From: Eubacteriales bacterium
Lineage (GTDB): Bacteria; Bacillota; Clostridia; Lachnospirales; Lachnospiraceae
NCBI GenBank assembly: GCA_030524455.1
Contig: JAUNGT010000031.1
Location: 1 to 38,716, forward strand
Length of the DNA stretch: 38,716 bases
Direction: 5' to 3'
Every line of letters begins with the position of its first letter. Within the stretch, counting starts at the first letter, position 1. Under the pieces are notes generated by a model. It saw only the letters and a list, made by a program, of their open reading frames with translations. It made no database searches and had not been told where the DNA came from. Shown here in pieces: positions 14,694 through 23,392 of this stretch. The position numbers were made by a program, and so were the translations under genes.

Positions 14694-17078
14694 ATGCCAA
14701 GAACAGAAACGGAGTGGATGAGCGGCTGGGAGTTTGCGCTGGTCAAGACAGAGCCCATGGATGCCGCAGAGGTGATGGGGGAGAAGGACGAGGGGCTTGC
14801 GGCCCTGCCGGGGGACGCGGCCTTTGCGCCGGTGCGGCTCCCGCATGACTGGGCGGTGCGGATGCCCCTGCGGGCGGATATGCGTCAGGGGGATTCCCAG
14901 GGATATTTCGACCGCTGGGGGATCGGCTGGTATCGCAATGTATACCGGCTTTCGGAGAAAAAAGAGGGATCTCTCTATTTTCTTTGCTTCGGCGGTATTT
15001 ATGAGAACAGCACGGTCTGGGTAAACGGCCAAAGGGTCGGAGGCAGGCGCTACGGCTACAGCTCCTTTCAGCTGGATGTCACCGATGCGGTGCGGGAAGG
15101 GGACAACCTGGTGATCGTGCGGGCGGATAACCGCGCCTGCCCGGTGGATCGCTGGTACAGCGGCTGCGGGATTTACCGGACGGTAAGCTGGCGCGAGGTG
15201 GAGGCCTTTCACCTGGAGCGGCAGGACATTGTGGTAAAGACCTGTCTGGACGGCGGGAAGGCGCGGATTGACATCGACGCCGGATTAAAAGCGCCGGTTT
15301 TGGCGGCTCTGACCTGGAAGGAGCCCGGGGACGGGCAGGAGCAGCCGGTTTGCGAGGGAATTGGCGCGGACGGAAGGCTTACGCTTGCGGTGGAGCAGCC
15401 GAGGCTGTGGTCCGCGGAGAAGCCGCAGCTTTATACGCTGACGCTGCGTCTTGCAGGGAAGGACGGCAGGATCGCCGATCAGGTCTCCATGCGGCTGGGA
15501 ATCCGGGAAATTTCCATTTCCGCTGCCGGTATGCGGGTCAACGGGGAGCAGGTTTTGCTCAAGGGCGTGTGCCTGCATCAGGAGCAGGGCTGTCTGGGAA
15601 TCGCCGCTGACCGGGAGCTGTGGCGGGAGCGGCTGCTGTCCCTGAAGGAAATGGGCTGCAACGCAATCCGGGCGGCGCACCATATGTATGCGGAGGAATT
15701 TCTGGACCTGTGCGACGAGATGGGCTTCTATGTCTATGAGGAGAGCTTCGACAAGTGGGTCGGAGGGCTCTACGGCAGATATTTTCAGGAAAACTGGAAG
15801 GAAGATCTGGCGGCGATGGTGAAGCGCGACCGCAACCGGGCCTGCATTTTCATGTGGGGAGTGGGCAACGAGGTGGAGAACCAGGGGCAGCCTTCCATGC
15901 TGGCGATTCTGAAGGGACTTCGGGAGGAGCTTTTGACGATGGATCCGTCCCGCCCGATCGGCTATGCGATGAATCCGCATTTTAAGCGCGGGAGCAACGT
16001 GGATGTGTCCCGGATCGAGGATATCCAGAAGTTTGTGGATGAGGCGGACGAAACGGAGATTGAGGATCCGCTGGAACGGGCAGAGCGTATCCGGCGCATC
16101 GCAGAGTATGTGGACGTGATCTGCTGCAACTATCAGGAGCAGTGGTATGAGCTGATCCATGAGACGATTCCGGATAAGGCGATCCTGGGGACGGAGACGT
16201 ATCAGTATTTCCGGGGAAATTATGAGCAGATGCAAAACTATGAGGAAAAAAATCCGGCCCTGATCTGCCGGGAGCTGGATTACTGCATCGGCGGCTTTAT
16301 CTGGACAGGCTACGACTATCTGGGAGAGTCCATGGGCTATCCGGCCAAGGGCTGGACCGGGGCGATGATCCGGACAAACGGGGTGCGCAGGCCGGGATAT
16401 TATATACTGCAGAGCTATTGGAGCAGCGAGCCCATGGTGCATTTTTCGGTGCTGGATCTTTCTCTGGAGGACGAGGGCACGAAGGAGCACTGGGATATCC
16501 CGCAGTATGTCGATCACTGGTGCTTCCCGCAGCTGCAGCGCGCGGTGCTTCCGTTCCTGATTTCCACCAACTGTGAGGAGGTCAGGCTGTTTGTCAACGG
16601 CAAGCGCTATTACACAGGCCGCCCGGCGGACAGCTACAACCACTGCGTGAAGGGCTTCGTGCCCTGGCAGCCGGGCTGTGTGACCGCAGAGGGCTACATC
16701 GGCGGGAAAAAAGTGTGCGAGCACAGTCTCAGAACGCCGGGGGCCGCTGTCCGGCTGCTGTTTGAGCGGGAGGAGCTCTCTGCAGAGGCGCAGGAGGGAC
16801 GGATGCTTTTGGTGACGGCCTGCGCGGCGGACCGGGAAAACATTCCCTGCCTGCGGGAGAGCGGAAGGGTCCGCTTCCGCGTCCAGGGGCCGGCGGAGCT
16901 CGTCGCGGTGGACAACGGGGATATCAAATCCTCGGAGCCCTTTTACGACGACCGGATCCATCTGTTCCGCGGCGCGGCCAGCGCAGTGCTGCGGCTGACC
17001 GGAGCGCCCGGCAGGGTGTCGGTGTGGGCGGACTGCTCCGGCATGGAGAGCGCGCAGATGGTAGTGGTGTGCGGGTGA
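14694..17078 (+). CDS. Glycoside hydrolase family 2 (beta-galactosidase-type)
   Basis: This 794-residue enzyme has the classic GH2 order: sugar-binding N domain with 'VRLPHDWAV' (about 43-51) and 'YFDRWGIGWYRNVY', then an immunoglobulin-like domain, a TIM barrel and a C-terminal extension. Glu393 in GVGNEVENQ is the acid/base and Glu501 in LGTETYQYF the nucleophile. The N-x-K uronate motif of the upstream GH2 is absent, so a neutral sugar such as beta-galactose is more likely. No signal peptide. Ribosome site AGGAGGGG precedes the ATG. It follows znuB by only 32 bases, suggesting a GH2-znuC-znuB-GH2 transcript, an odd mixture of zinc uptake and glycan breakdown. Confidence 0.9.
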   Translation: MPRTETEWMSGWEFALVKTEPMDAAEVMGEKDEGLAALPGDAAFAPVRLPHDWAVRMPLRADMRQGDSQGYFDRWGIGWYRNVYRLSEKKEGSLYFLCFGGIYENSTVWVNGQRVGGRRYGYSSFQLDVTDAVREGDNLVIVRADNRACPVDRWYSGCGIYRTVSWREVEAFHLERQDIVVKTCLDGGKARIDIDAGLKAPVLAALTWKEPGDGQEQPVCEGIGADGRLTLAVEQPRLWSAEKPQLYTLTLRLAGKDGRIADQVSMRLGIREISISAAGMRVNGEQVLLKGVCLHQEQGCLGIAADRELWRERLLSLKEMGCNAIRAAHHMYAEEFLDLCDEMGFYVYEESFDKWVGGLYGRYFQENWKEDLAAMVKRDRNRACIFMWGVGNEVENQGQPSMLAILKGLREELLTMDPSRPIGYAMNPHFKRGSNVDVSRIEDIQKFVDEADETEIEDPLERAERIRRIAEYVDVICCNYQEQWYELIHETIPDKAILGTETYQYFRGNYEQMQNYEEKNPALICRELDYCIGGFIWTGYDYLGESMGYPAKGWTGAMIRTNGVRRPGYYILQSYWSSEPMVHFSVLDLSLEDEGTKEHWDIPQYVDHWCFPQLQRAVLPFLISTNCEEVRLFVNGKRYYTGRPADSYNHCVKGFVPWQPGCVTAEGYIGGKKVCEHSLRTPGAAVRLLFEREELSAEAQEGRMLLVTACAADRENIPCLRESGRVRFRVQGPAELVAVDNGDIKSSEPFYDDRIHLFRGAASAVLRLTGAPGRVSVWADCSGMESAQMVVVCG

Positions 17079-17114
17079 CAGCTCAGCCAGCAGAGAGTGA
17101 ACTGGATTTACACG

Positions 17115-17143
17115 TTGACAGCCTTTCCAAAGAGTGCTACGAT
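17115..17143 (+). promoter_or_regulatory. Promoter of the DUF6110 / metal ATPase operon
   Basis: TTGACA (17115-17120) and TACGAT (17138-17143) are exactly 17 bases apart, 43 bases before the DUF6110 start codon. Confidence 0.65.
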
Positions 17144-17186
17144 AACATCGCAAATGAAGAATGACAGAAATCAGGAGGACACAATT

Positions 17187-17471
17187 ATGATGATAAGTGG
17201 TTCTTGTGCAAAGAAAATCGGTTTATTTTTAGGCGGAGTTCTGTTCGGTACGGCCGGCGTGAAGGCGCTGTCCAGCAGAGACGCCAAGAAGGCATATGTA
17301 CAGTGTACCGCCGCAGCGCTGCGGGTAAAGGACAGCGTGATGCAGACAGTGACGACCGTGCAGGAGAATGCGGAGGACGTCCTGGCTGAGGCAAAGCAGG
17401 TCAACGAGAAGCGCGCGGCGCAGGAGGAAGCTGCTGCGGTGGCGGACGCGGACGAGGCCGCTGAGGCATAA
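17187..17471 (+). CDS. DUF6110-family small protein
   Basis: This 94-residue protein starts with a short cytoplasmic stretch, a glycine-rich hydrophobic helix (about 8-26: 'KIGLFLGGVLFGTAGVKAL') and then a charged, Ala/Glu-rich helical tail (about 30-94), probably coiled coil. This matches DUF6110 proteins, which in Firmicutes typically sit directly before a heavy-metal P-type ATPase, as here. A role as accessory subunit of the pump is suggested by position only. Start 17187 has AGGAGG upstream; an upstream in-frame start at 17097 adds residues without family character and overlaps the promoter. Confidence 0.85.
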   Translation: MMISGSCAKKIGLFLGGVLFGTAGVKALSSRDAKKAYVQCTAAALRVKDSVMQTVTTVQENAEDVLAEAKQVNEKRAAQEEAAAVADADEAAEA

Positions 17472-17548
17472 AACGAGCAGGGGATGTGACGGGGCCGGAG
17501 ATTTTTCGGCCTCGTTATTTTTCCCTCTGGAAAGGAGGACAGTTTGAC

Positions 17549-19630
17549 ATGAAGTTTATCATAAAGCATAATATAGAGGGACGTCTCCGCGTCCATATGT
17601 CCCAGCCGCGAATGAGCTGCCGGCAGGCCGACACGCTGCAGTATTTTCTGGAGCAGCAGGAAGGCGTGGAGAAGGTAACGGTTTACGAGCAGACCTGCGA
17701 CGCGGTGATTCTTTATCACGGCGGGCAGGAGAGCCTGATCGGCGCACTGAGAAATTTTCACTATGAAACCGTTGAGCTGCCGGATTCCGTGAGCTCCAGC
17801 TCCGGACGGGAGCTGAATGCCGAGTATAAGCAGAAGCTGGTGGGGCATGTGGCAAAGCGCCTGTTCACCCGGTATTTGCTGCCGGCGCCTCTGCGCAGCG
17901 TGTATACGGCGTGGAAATCCCTTCATTATATAAAGGAAGGACTGAAATGTCTGGCAAAGGGACAGCTGCAGGTTCCCGTGCTGGACGGCACGGCCATCGG
18001 CGTGTCAGTGCTGCGGGGCGATTTCAATACGGCGGGCTCTGTGATGTTTTTGCTGGGCCTTGGCGACATTCTGGAGGAGTGGACGCATAAGAAGTCGGTG
18101 GGCGATCTGGCCCGCAGCATGTCCTTAAATGTGGGCAAGGTGTGGATAAAGCAGGACGGGCAGGAGATCCTTGTGGATTCCGCCTCTGTGCAGGCCGGAG
18201 ATCACGTCGTTGTCCACATGGGGAATGTGATCCCCTTCGACGGAGAGGTCACGGAGGGCGAGGCGATGGTCAACCAGGCTTCCATGACGGGCGAGTCCCA
18301 GCCGGTGCGCAAGACGACGGACAGCTATGTGTACGCCGGGACGGTGGTGGAGGAGGGCGAGATTACCGTCCTTGTCCGGGCGGTCGGCGGAGCCACCAAG
18401 TACGAGAAGATCGTCGAGATGATCGAGGACTCCCAGAAGCTCAAATCCGCTGTGGAGAGCAGGGCGGAGCATCTGGCGGACCGTCTGGTGCCCTATACCT
18501 TCCTGGGAACCGGTCTTGCCTGGCTGCTGACCCGCAATATCACCCGCACGCTGTCCGTGCTGATGGTGGATTTCTCCTGCGCCTTAAAGCTGGCAATGCC
18601 GCTGACGGTGCTTACCGCCATCCGGGAAGCCAACGCGGCCAAGATTACGGTGAAGGGCGGCAAATATCTGGAGGCCTGCGCGGAAGCCTCCACCATCGTG
18701 TTCGACAAAACGGGCACACTGACCAAGGCTCAGCCCACGGTGAAATGTGTGGAGACCTTCGGCAAGCAGAACGAGGACGAGATGCTTCGGCTGGCGGCCT
18801 GCCTGGAGGAGCACTTCCCTCATTCCATGGCGAAGGCCGTGGTGAGGGCGGCGAAGGAACGGCATCTGGAGCACGAGGAAATGCACTCCAAGGTGGCCTA
18901 TATTGTGGCGCACGGCATCGCCTCCCATGTGGGGGAGAAGCGTGTCGTGATCGGCAGCTACCATTTTGTGTTTGAGGATGAAAAGTGTCAGATCCGGCCG
19001 GAATATCAGAAGCGCTTTGACGAGCTGCCTCTGCAGTATTCTCATCTGTATCTGGCGATTGACAATATGCTGGAGGCGGTAATCTGCATCGAGGATCCGG
19101 TGCGCGACGAGGCGCCGGAGGTGATCCGGAAGCTTCGCCGGGAGGGCTTTGACAAGATCGTGATGATGACCGGCGACAGCGAGAGGACGGCGCAGGCGAT
19201 CGCCGGACAGCTGGGCGTGGACGAGTTTTACGCGGAGGTGCTTCCCGAGGACAAGGCAGCCTTTATCAAGAAGGAGAAGGAGGCCGGGCGCAAGGTCATC
19301 ATGGTCGGCGACGGGATCAACGATTCCCCGGCTCTGTCTGAGGCGGACGTGGGAATTGCCATCAGCGACGGCGCGGAGCTGGCCCGGGAGATCGCGGATG
19401 TCACCGTGGCGGCGGACAGCCTGCGGGAGCTGGTATTTTTGCGGCAGCTCAGCCGTGAAATGCTGCGCCGTATCCACAGCAACTACAGGGCGATTCTGGG
19501 AATCAACGGCAGCCTGATCGCGGCCGGCGTGGCGGGACTGATCCAGCCCACGACCTCCGCCCTGCTGCATAATACCAGCACGATTGCCCTGAGCTTAAAG
19601 AGCATGACCTGGAAGGTGCCGGAGGACTGA
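17549..19630 (+). CDS. Heavy-metal translocating P1B-type ATPase
   Basis: This 693-residue pump has an N-terminal ferredoxin-like domain (about 1-75) that lacks the C-x2-C metal motif. The actuator motif TGES is at 247-250, the phosphorylated Asp386 in FDKTGTLT, the nucleotide-domain HP-type motif in 'EEHFPHSMAKAV', and the hinge in 'VGDGINDSPAL'. In the sixth-helix region, where most P1B pumps have CPC, CPH or SPC, the sequence is DFSCALKLAMP with Cys344 and no adjacent proline. The ion is therefore uncertain; relatives are linked to export of zinc, manganese, iron or cadmium. AAAGGAGG lies eight bases before the ATG. It is in an operon with the DUF6110 gene. Confidence 0.92.
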   Translation: MKFIIKHNIEGRLRVHMSQPRMSCRQADTLQYFLEQQEGVEKVTVYEQTCDAVILYHGGQESLIGALRNFHYETVELPDSVSSSSGRELNAEYKQKLVGHVAKRLFTRYLLPAPLRSVYTAWKSLHYIKEGLKCLAKGQLQVPVLDGTAIGVSVLRGDFNTAGSVMFLLGLGDILEEWTHKKSVGDLARSMSLNVGKVWIKQDGQEILVDSASVQAGDHVVVHMGNVIPFDGEVTEGEAMVNQASMTGESQPVRKTTDSYVYAGTVVEEGEITVLVRAVGGATKYEKIVEMIEDSQKLKSAVESRAEHLADRLVPYTFLGTGLAWLLTRNITRTLSVLMVDFSCALKLAMPLTVLTAIREANAAKITVKGGKYLEACAEASTIVFDKTGTLTKAQPTVKCVETFGKQNEDEMLRLAACLEEHFPHSMAKAVVRAAKERHLEHEEMHSKVAYIVAHGIASHVGEKRVVIGSYHFVFEDEKCQIRPEYQKRFDELPLQYSHLYLAIDNMLEAVICIEDPVRDEAPEVIRKLRREGFDKIVMMTGDSERTAQAIAGQLGVDEFYAEVLPEDKAAFIKKEKEAGRKVIMVGDGINDSPALSEADVGIAISDGAELAREIADVTVAADSLRELVFLRQLSREMLRRIHSNYRAILGINGSLIAAGVAGLIQPTTSALLHNTSTIALSLKSMTWKVPED

Positions 19631-19642
19631 TTCTCCTCCGGC
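19618..19642 (+). other. Perfect hairpin around the ATPase stop codon, without T-tract
   Basis: GCCGGAGGA (19618-19626) pairs with TCCTCCGGC (19634-19642); the TGA stop (19628-19630) lies in the seven-base loop. No run of T follows, so it is not a standard terminator. It may protect the 3' end or attenuate reading into mnmA, which starts 27 bases further on. Confidence 0.6.
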
Positions 19643-19668
19643 CTGTCCGGGGAGAAAGAGGTTTATCA

Positions 19669-20775
19669 ATGAAGAAAAAGGCGATGATCGCCATGAGCGG
19701 CGGCGTGGATTCCAGCGCTGCCGCCTGGCTGATGAAGCGGGACGGCTACGACTGCATGGGCGTCACCATGCGCCTGTTTGCGGGCGGGGATTCCTGCTCC
19801 AAAAGGGGCGGCACCTGCTGCTCCCTGGAGGATATCGAGGATGCCCGCAGTGTGGCACGGCAGCTTGGCATCCCGTATTTTGTGTTTAATTTTACGGAGG
19901 ATTTTTCGGGGAAGGTCATGGACCGCTTCGTCTGCGCCTATGAAAACGGCTTTACCCCCAACCCCTGTATCGACTGTAACCGCTATATGAAGTTTGAGAA
20001 GCTTCTGCAGCGCGCAAGGGCGCTGGAATACGACTATGTGGTGACTGGCCATTACGCCCGGATCGAGGAGCGCAACGGCCTTTTTGTGCTGAAAAAGGGT
20101 GTGGATGAGAGCAAGGATCAGAGCTATGTTCTCTACAGCCTGGATCAGGAGCAGCTGGCGCATATGAAGTTTCCCCTGGGCGGCATGAAAAAGACGCAGA
20201 TCCGCGCCATGGCGGAGGAGGCCGGGCTTGTCAATGCCCGCAAAAAGGACAGCCAGGATATCTGCTTTGTGCCGGATGGAAATTACGCGGGCTTTATCGA
20301 GCGCTACACGGGAAGGAGCTTTCCGCCCGGCAATTTTGTGGATCTGGACGGCCGTGTGATGGGACAGCATAAGGGAATCATCCATTATACGGTGGGCCAG
20401 CGCAAGGGGCTGGGGCTTGCGCTGAAGGAGCCCGCCTATGTATGCCGGATCTGTCCGGAGGACAACACGGTGGTGCTGGGAAGGGACAGCGATCTGTGGT
20501 CCCGGGAGCTGACGGCCTCCGGATTTCGGTGGAGCAGCGGTGAGGCCCCCCGGGAGAGCCTGCGGATCAAGGCAAAGATCCGCTACCGTCACAGAGAACA
20601 GTGGGCCACCGCAGAGGCGACGGGCCCGGACAGCATCCATCTGGTGTTTGACGAACCGCAGCGGGCGATCACCAGAGGGCAGTCAGTGGTGCTTTATGAC
20701 GAGGACACGGTAGTGGGCGGAGGAATGATCGATGGACTATGTGGTTCTGGACCTGGAATGGAATCAGGCGTCTGA
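19669..20775 (+). CDS. mnmA: tRNA-specific 2-thiouridylase
   Basis: This 368-residue enzyme puts sulfur on the wobble uridine (U34) of Lys, Glu and Gln tRNAs, using ATP and a persulfide. The PP-loop SGGVDSS is at residues 10-16. Catalytic cysteines are Cys100 in NPCIDCN and Cys199 in SQDICF, and 'TVGQRKGLGLA' is the conserved segment before the beta-barrel domain. The insert 'GGTCCSLEDIEDAR' (about 47-60) is typical of clostridial MnmA. The last 44 bases overlap the exonuclease gene in another frame, giving an unusual Gly/Ser tail (about 14 residues) after the normal family end, so readers should treat the extreme C terminus as lineage-specific. AAAGAGG precedes the ATG. Confidence 0.95.
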   Translation: MKKKAMIAMSGGVDSSAAAWLMKRDGYDCMGVTMRLFAGGDSCSKRGGTCCSLEDIEDARSVARQLGIPYFVFNFTEDFSGKVMDRFVCAYENGFTPNPCIDCNRYMKFEKLLQRARALEYDYVVTGHYARIEERNGLFVLKKGVDESKDQSYVLYSLDQEQLAHMKFPLGGMKKTQIRAMAEEAGLVNARKKDSQDICFVPDGNYAGFIERYTGRSFPPGNFVDLDGRVMGQHKGIIHYTVGQRKGLGLALKEPAYVCRICPEDNTVVLGRDSDLWSRELTASGFRWSSGEAPRESLRIKAKIRYRHREQWATAEATGPDSIHLVFDEPQRAITRGQSVVLYDEDTVVGGGMIDGLCGSGPGMESGV

Positions 20776-21700
20776 CAATAACGACAGCCGGAGCAGGCTC
20801 CTGACTTTTGAGATCGTGGAGATCGGCGCGGCCAAATTAAACAGCCGGATGGAGCTGACGGACACCTTCCACGCGTTGGTTCGTCCGCAGGTATACGAGA
20901 AGATGCACAAGGTCACGGAAAAGCTGATCGGCATCCACATGGAGGAGCTGCAAAAGGAGCGCACCTTCGATCTGGTGTGCCGGGATTTTCTGGACTGGTG
21001 CGGCACGGACTGCATGTTTGCCACCTGGGGGCCGCAGGATCTGACGGAGCTGCAGCGGAACATGCGCTTTTTCGGGATGGAGCCGCTGGGGAAGGGGCCG
21101 TTTCGTTTTTACGATGTGCAGAAGCTGTTTTCCATCGCCTACGAGGATCAGAAGTCCCGGCGCAGCCTGGAGTATGCGGTGGACTGTCTGCAGATCAAAA
21201 AGGACGCTCCCTTCCACCGGGCGCAGAGCGACGCCTACTACACGGCGCGGGTGCTGCAGCTGATCAAGGATCCGGTTGCGCTGCAGCGGTTTTCCTTCGA
21301 TACCTTCCGGCTTCCGGAGGATCACTACAGCGAAGTGCATGTGGTGTTTGACAGCTATGCAAAGTACATTTCGCGGGCCTTTCCCGACCGGGATGCTTTG
21401 CTTGCCGACCGGGAGGTGATTTCCACCCGCTGCTACCTCTGCCACCGCAATCTGCGGCGTAAGGTGAAATGGTTTTCGCCCAACGGGAAGCATTATTTCA
21501 GCGTTTCCTACTGCGACAAGCACGGCTGGATGAAGGGCAAAATCCGTGTGAAAAAGGCGGAGAACGAGATGGTTTATGCGGTGAAAACGACAAAATTTGT
21601 GGAGGAGAAGGAGCTGGGCGGGCTCATGGAGAAAAAGGACCATGCCCGGATGCTGCGCCGGGAGCACCGGAGGCGGGAAAAGGATCGGAAAAAGGAATAA
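20732..21700 (+). CDS. DEDDh 3'-5' exonuclease with C-terminal zinc-ribbon and basic tail
   Basis: This 322-residue protein starts with an exonuclease domain (about 1-180) of the DnaQ/KapD type. Metal-binding residues are Asp7 and Glu9 in LDLEWNQ, Asp103 in PQDL, and His162 with Asp167 in FHRAQSDAYY. The C-terminal part has Cys pairs in 'CYLCHRN' and a later 'SYCDKHGW', resembling a zinc ribbon, and ends in a very basic tail (RREHRRREKDRKK). RNA rather than DNA is a plausible substrate given the KapD-like catalytic domain and the basic tail, but this is inference. Its start lies inside mnmA, 44 bases before that gene's end. Confidence 0.85.
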   Translation: MDYVVLDLEWNQASDNNDSRSRLLTFEIVEIGAAKLNSRMELTDTFHALVRPQVYEKMHKVTEKLIGIHMEELQKERTFDLVCRDFLDWCGTDCMFATWGPQDLTELQRNMRFFGMEPLGKGPFRFYDVQKLFSIAYEDQKSRRSLEYAVDCLQIKKDAPFHRAQSDAYYTARVLQLIKDPVALQRFSFDTFRLPEDHYSEVHVVFDSYAKYISRAFPDRDALLADREVISTRCYLCHRNLRRKVKWFSPNGKHYFSVSYCDKHGWMKGKIRVKKAENEMVYAVKTTKFVEEKELGGLMEKKDHARMLRREHRRREKDRKKE

Positions 21701-21734
21701 AAAAGCCTGCGGAACTGCGCCGCAGGCTTTTTTT
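21698..21734. terminator. Bidirectional intrinsic terminator
   Basis: GCCTGCGG (21705-21712) pairs with CCGCAGGC (21720-21727) around a seven-base loop. A run of A precedes and a run of seven T follows, so it works in both directions between the exonuclease gene and the leftward carboxypeptidase gene. The T-run overlaps the latter's stop codon. Confidence 0.9.
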
Positions 21735-23280
21735 AAAGCGTATCCGTATATTTGTCAAAATCTATGATCTCATCTTTCCGGCTGTCCCGGCGGCGCTTCA
21801 TGATATCCCGCCGCCGGCGGCTGCGGGCGCGGCTCGTGAAGGCGGCGCGGACCACTGCGATACCGATCAGAGCGGCCGCGATAATCCCGACCACAATCAG
21901 TACGTTTTTGATGTTCAGGAAGACGACCGTCCCGGCTGCGGCAGAGGTTTTTTCGCCATTCTCTGCGGCTGTCTTTACCGGCTGTCCGTCTGTCCCGTCC
22001 GGCGCAGCGTTTTCTGTGGCGGCCATGGAGGCCAGCTCCTCTTCCGTGAGGGGCTGGGCGTTAAAGTCAAAGGATGCCACATGCTTTCCGAACAGGATCG
22101 GGGCGCTGCCCAGGGCCTGTCCGTTGTAGGAATAATGGATGACGGCCGCCTGTCCGTCCGCCGCGTCGTCGTAGCTTAGCTCGGAGGTCACATCCTGGAA
22201 GGTGATCGTGGCGGGCAGCGTAAGCTTTGCGCCGGCATCAATGGAGAGGATCTGGGAGCCGTCGCCGGCAGGGCCGTTCGCGGAGAACAGGCCGCCGCTG
22301 CTGATCGCGTAGTCGGTATCGTTGTCCGCCGCGCTGACGGAGGAAAAATTGCTGAAGCCGTATTCAAACAGGCTGATCGTATCCTGGAACTGCTGCGGGG
22401 ATTCGTCCGCCATCACGACGCAGATCAGCTTCAGGCCGTTTTTCTCCGCGCAGGAAACCAGATTGGAGCGCGCCTGGGAGGTGTAGCCGGTCTTGCTGCC
22501 GACCAGATACTCGTAGGCGTATTTTTTGCCGGGGAGAAGCTGGTTCTTGCTGTTGGGGACCAGCTCCTGGGACACGGTGGCGCAGGCGGGAATCGTGTAG
22601 CTTCTGGTGTTCGACATCTTGCAGAGCACCTCGTCCGCAAAAAATTTCCGGCCGATCAGCGCCAGGTCGTGCGCTGAGGTATAGTGGTTGTCATCGTGCT
22701 TGCCGTTGGTCGTCACGAAATTGGAATCCGTGCAGCCAAGCTCCTTCGCCGTCTGGTTCATCAGCTCCACGAAGGCCTCCATGCTGCCGCTGATGTGCTC
22801 GCCGATGGCGTTTCCGCACTCGTTGCCGGAGCCAACCAGCAGACCGTAGAGGGACTGCTCCATGGTGATTGCCTCCCCGGCCTTGATGCCGATGTTGGAG
22901 TCCGAGCGCCAGTCGATACTGTTGACCGCCTCGGAGGAATACTCCACCACCTCGTCCAGCTGGCTTTTCTGCCGCGCGATGTAGGCGGTCAGAATCTTGG
23001 TGGTGCTGGCCGGATAAAGGGCCTCGTGGATGTTTTTGGCATATAAAACAGCGCCGGTGTCCGCGTCCATCAGAATCGCGGATTTGGCGCTGACGACAGG
23101 GCCCTGGGGCCAGTTGTCCACCTGATTGCTTTCGATGGTAATCAGCTTGTTGGCCTCCGCCTGCGCCTGATAATCAATGACCTCCGCATGGACCGTTAAA
23201 AAGGCGCTGCCCGCGAAAGCAGCGCCGCAGCCGCATGCTATAATAAAAGAAAAGATTCGTCTTTTCCAGGAATATTTCAT
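21733..23280 (-). CDS. D-alanyl-D-alanine carboxypeptidase (S11 family, membrane-anchored)
   Basis: This 515-residue penicillin-binding protein trims the terminal D-Ala of peptidoglycan pentapeptides outside the membrane. An N-terminal signal sequence (about 8-32) is followed by the peptidase S11 domain. The nucleophile Ser92 is in S-x2-K (92-95), SGN is at 151-153 and KTG at 263-265. A beta-sandwich domain and a linker lead to a transmembrane helix (about 455-478), then a highly basic cytoplasmic tail ending in acidic residues. The C-terminal single-pass helix plus Arg-rich tail is longer than the amphipathic anchor of DacA/DacF. The start has AAAGGA about 11 bases upstream. An RsiV/PdaC-like lipoprotein gene lies 112 bases upstream in the same direction. 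Confidence 0.92.
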   Translation of the reverse strand: MKYSWKRRIFSFIIACGCGAAFAGSAFLTVHAEVIDYQAQAEANKLITIESNQVDNWPQGPVVSAKSAILMDADTGAVLYAKNIHEALYPASTTKILTAYIARQKSQLDEVVEYSSEAVNSIDWRSDSNIGIKAGEAITMEQSLYGLLVGSGNECGNAIGEHISGSMEAFVELMNQTAKELGCTDSNFVTTNGKHDDNHYTSAHDLALIGRKFFADEVLCKMSNTRSYTIPACATVSQELVPNSKNQLLPGKKYAYEYLVGSKTGYTSQARSNLVSCAEKNGLKLICVVMADESPQQFQDTISLFEYGFSNFSSVSAADNDTDYAISSGGLFSANGPAGDGSQILSIDAGAKLTLPATITFQDVTSELSYDDAADGQAAVIHYSYNGQALGSAPILFGKHVASFDFNAQPLTEEELASMAATENAAPDGTDGQPVKTAAENGEKTSAAAGTVVFLNIKNVLIVVGIIAAALIGIAVVRAAFTSRARSRRRRDIMKRRRDSRKDEIIDFDKYTDTL

Positions 23281-23392
23281 GTGGAATACCGTCCTTTAAT
23301 AATTTATGACCTTTTGAACTCTGGTACCATCATACACTATTATTTTCCGGATTTTAAGACCACAATCGAAAAATTCACAATTTCTTAAAGAA

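Noticed and set aside
15285..17153. Long leftward open frame (622 codons) opposite the second GH2 gene
   Set aside because: The plus-strand GH2 has both catalytic glutamates and full domain order; the antisense frame is a codon-bias shadow.
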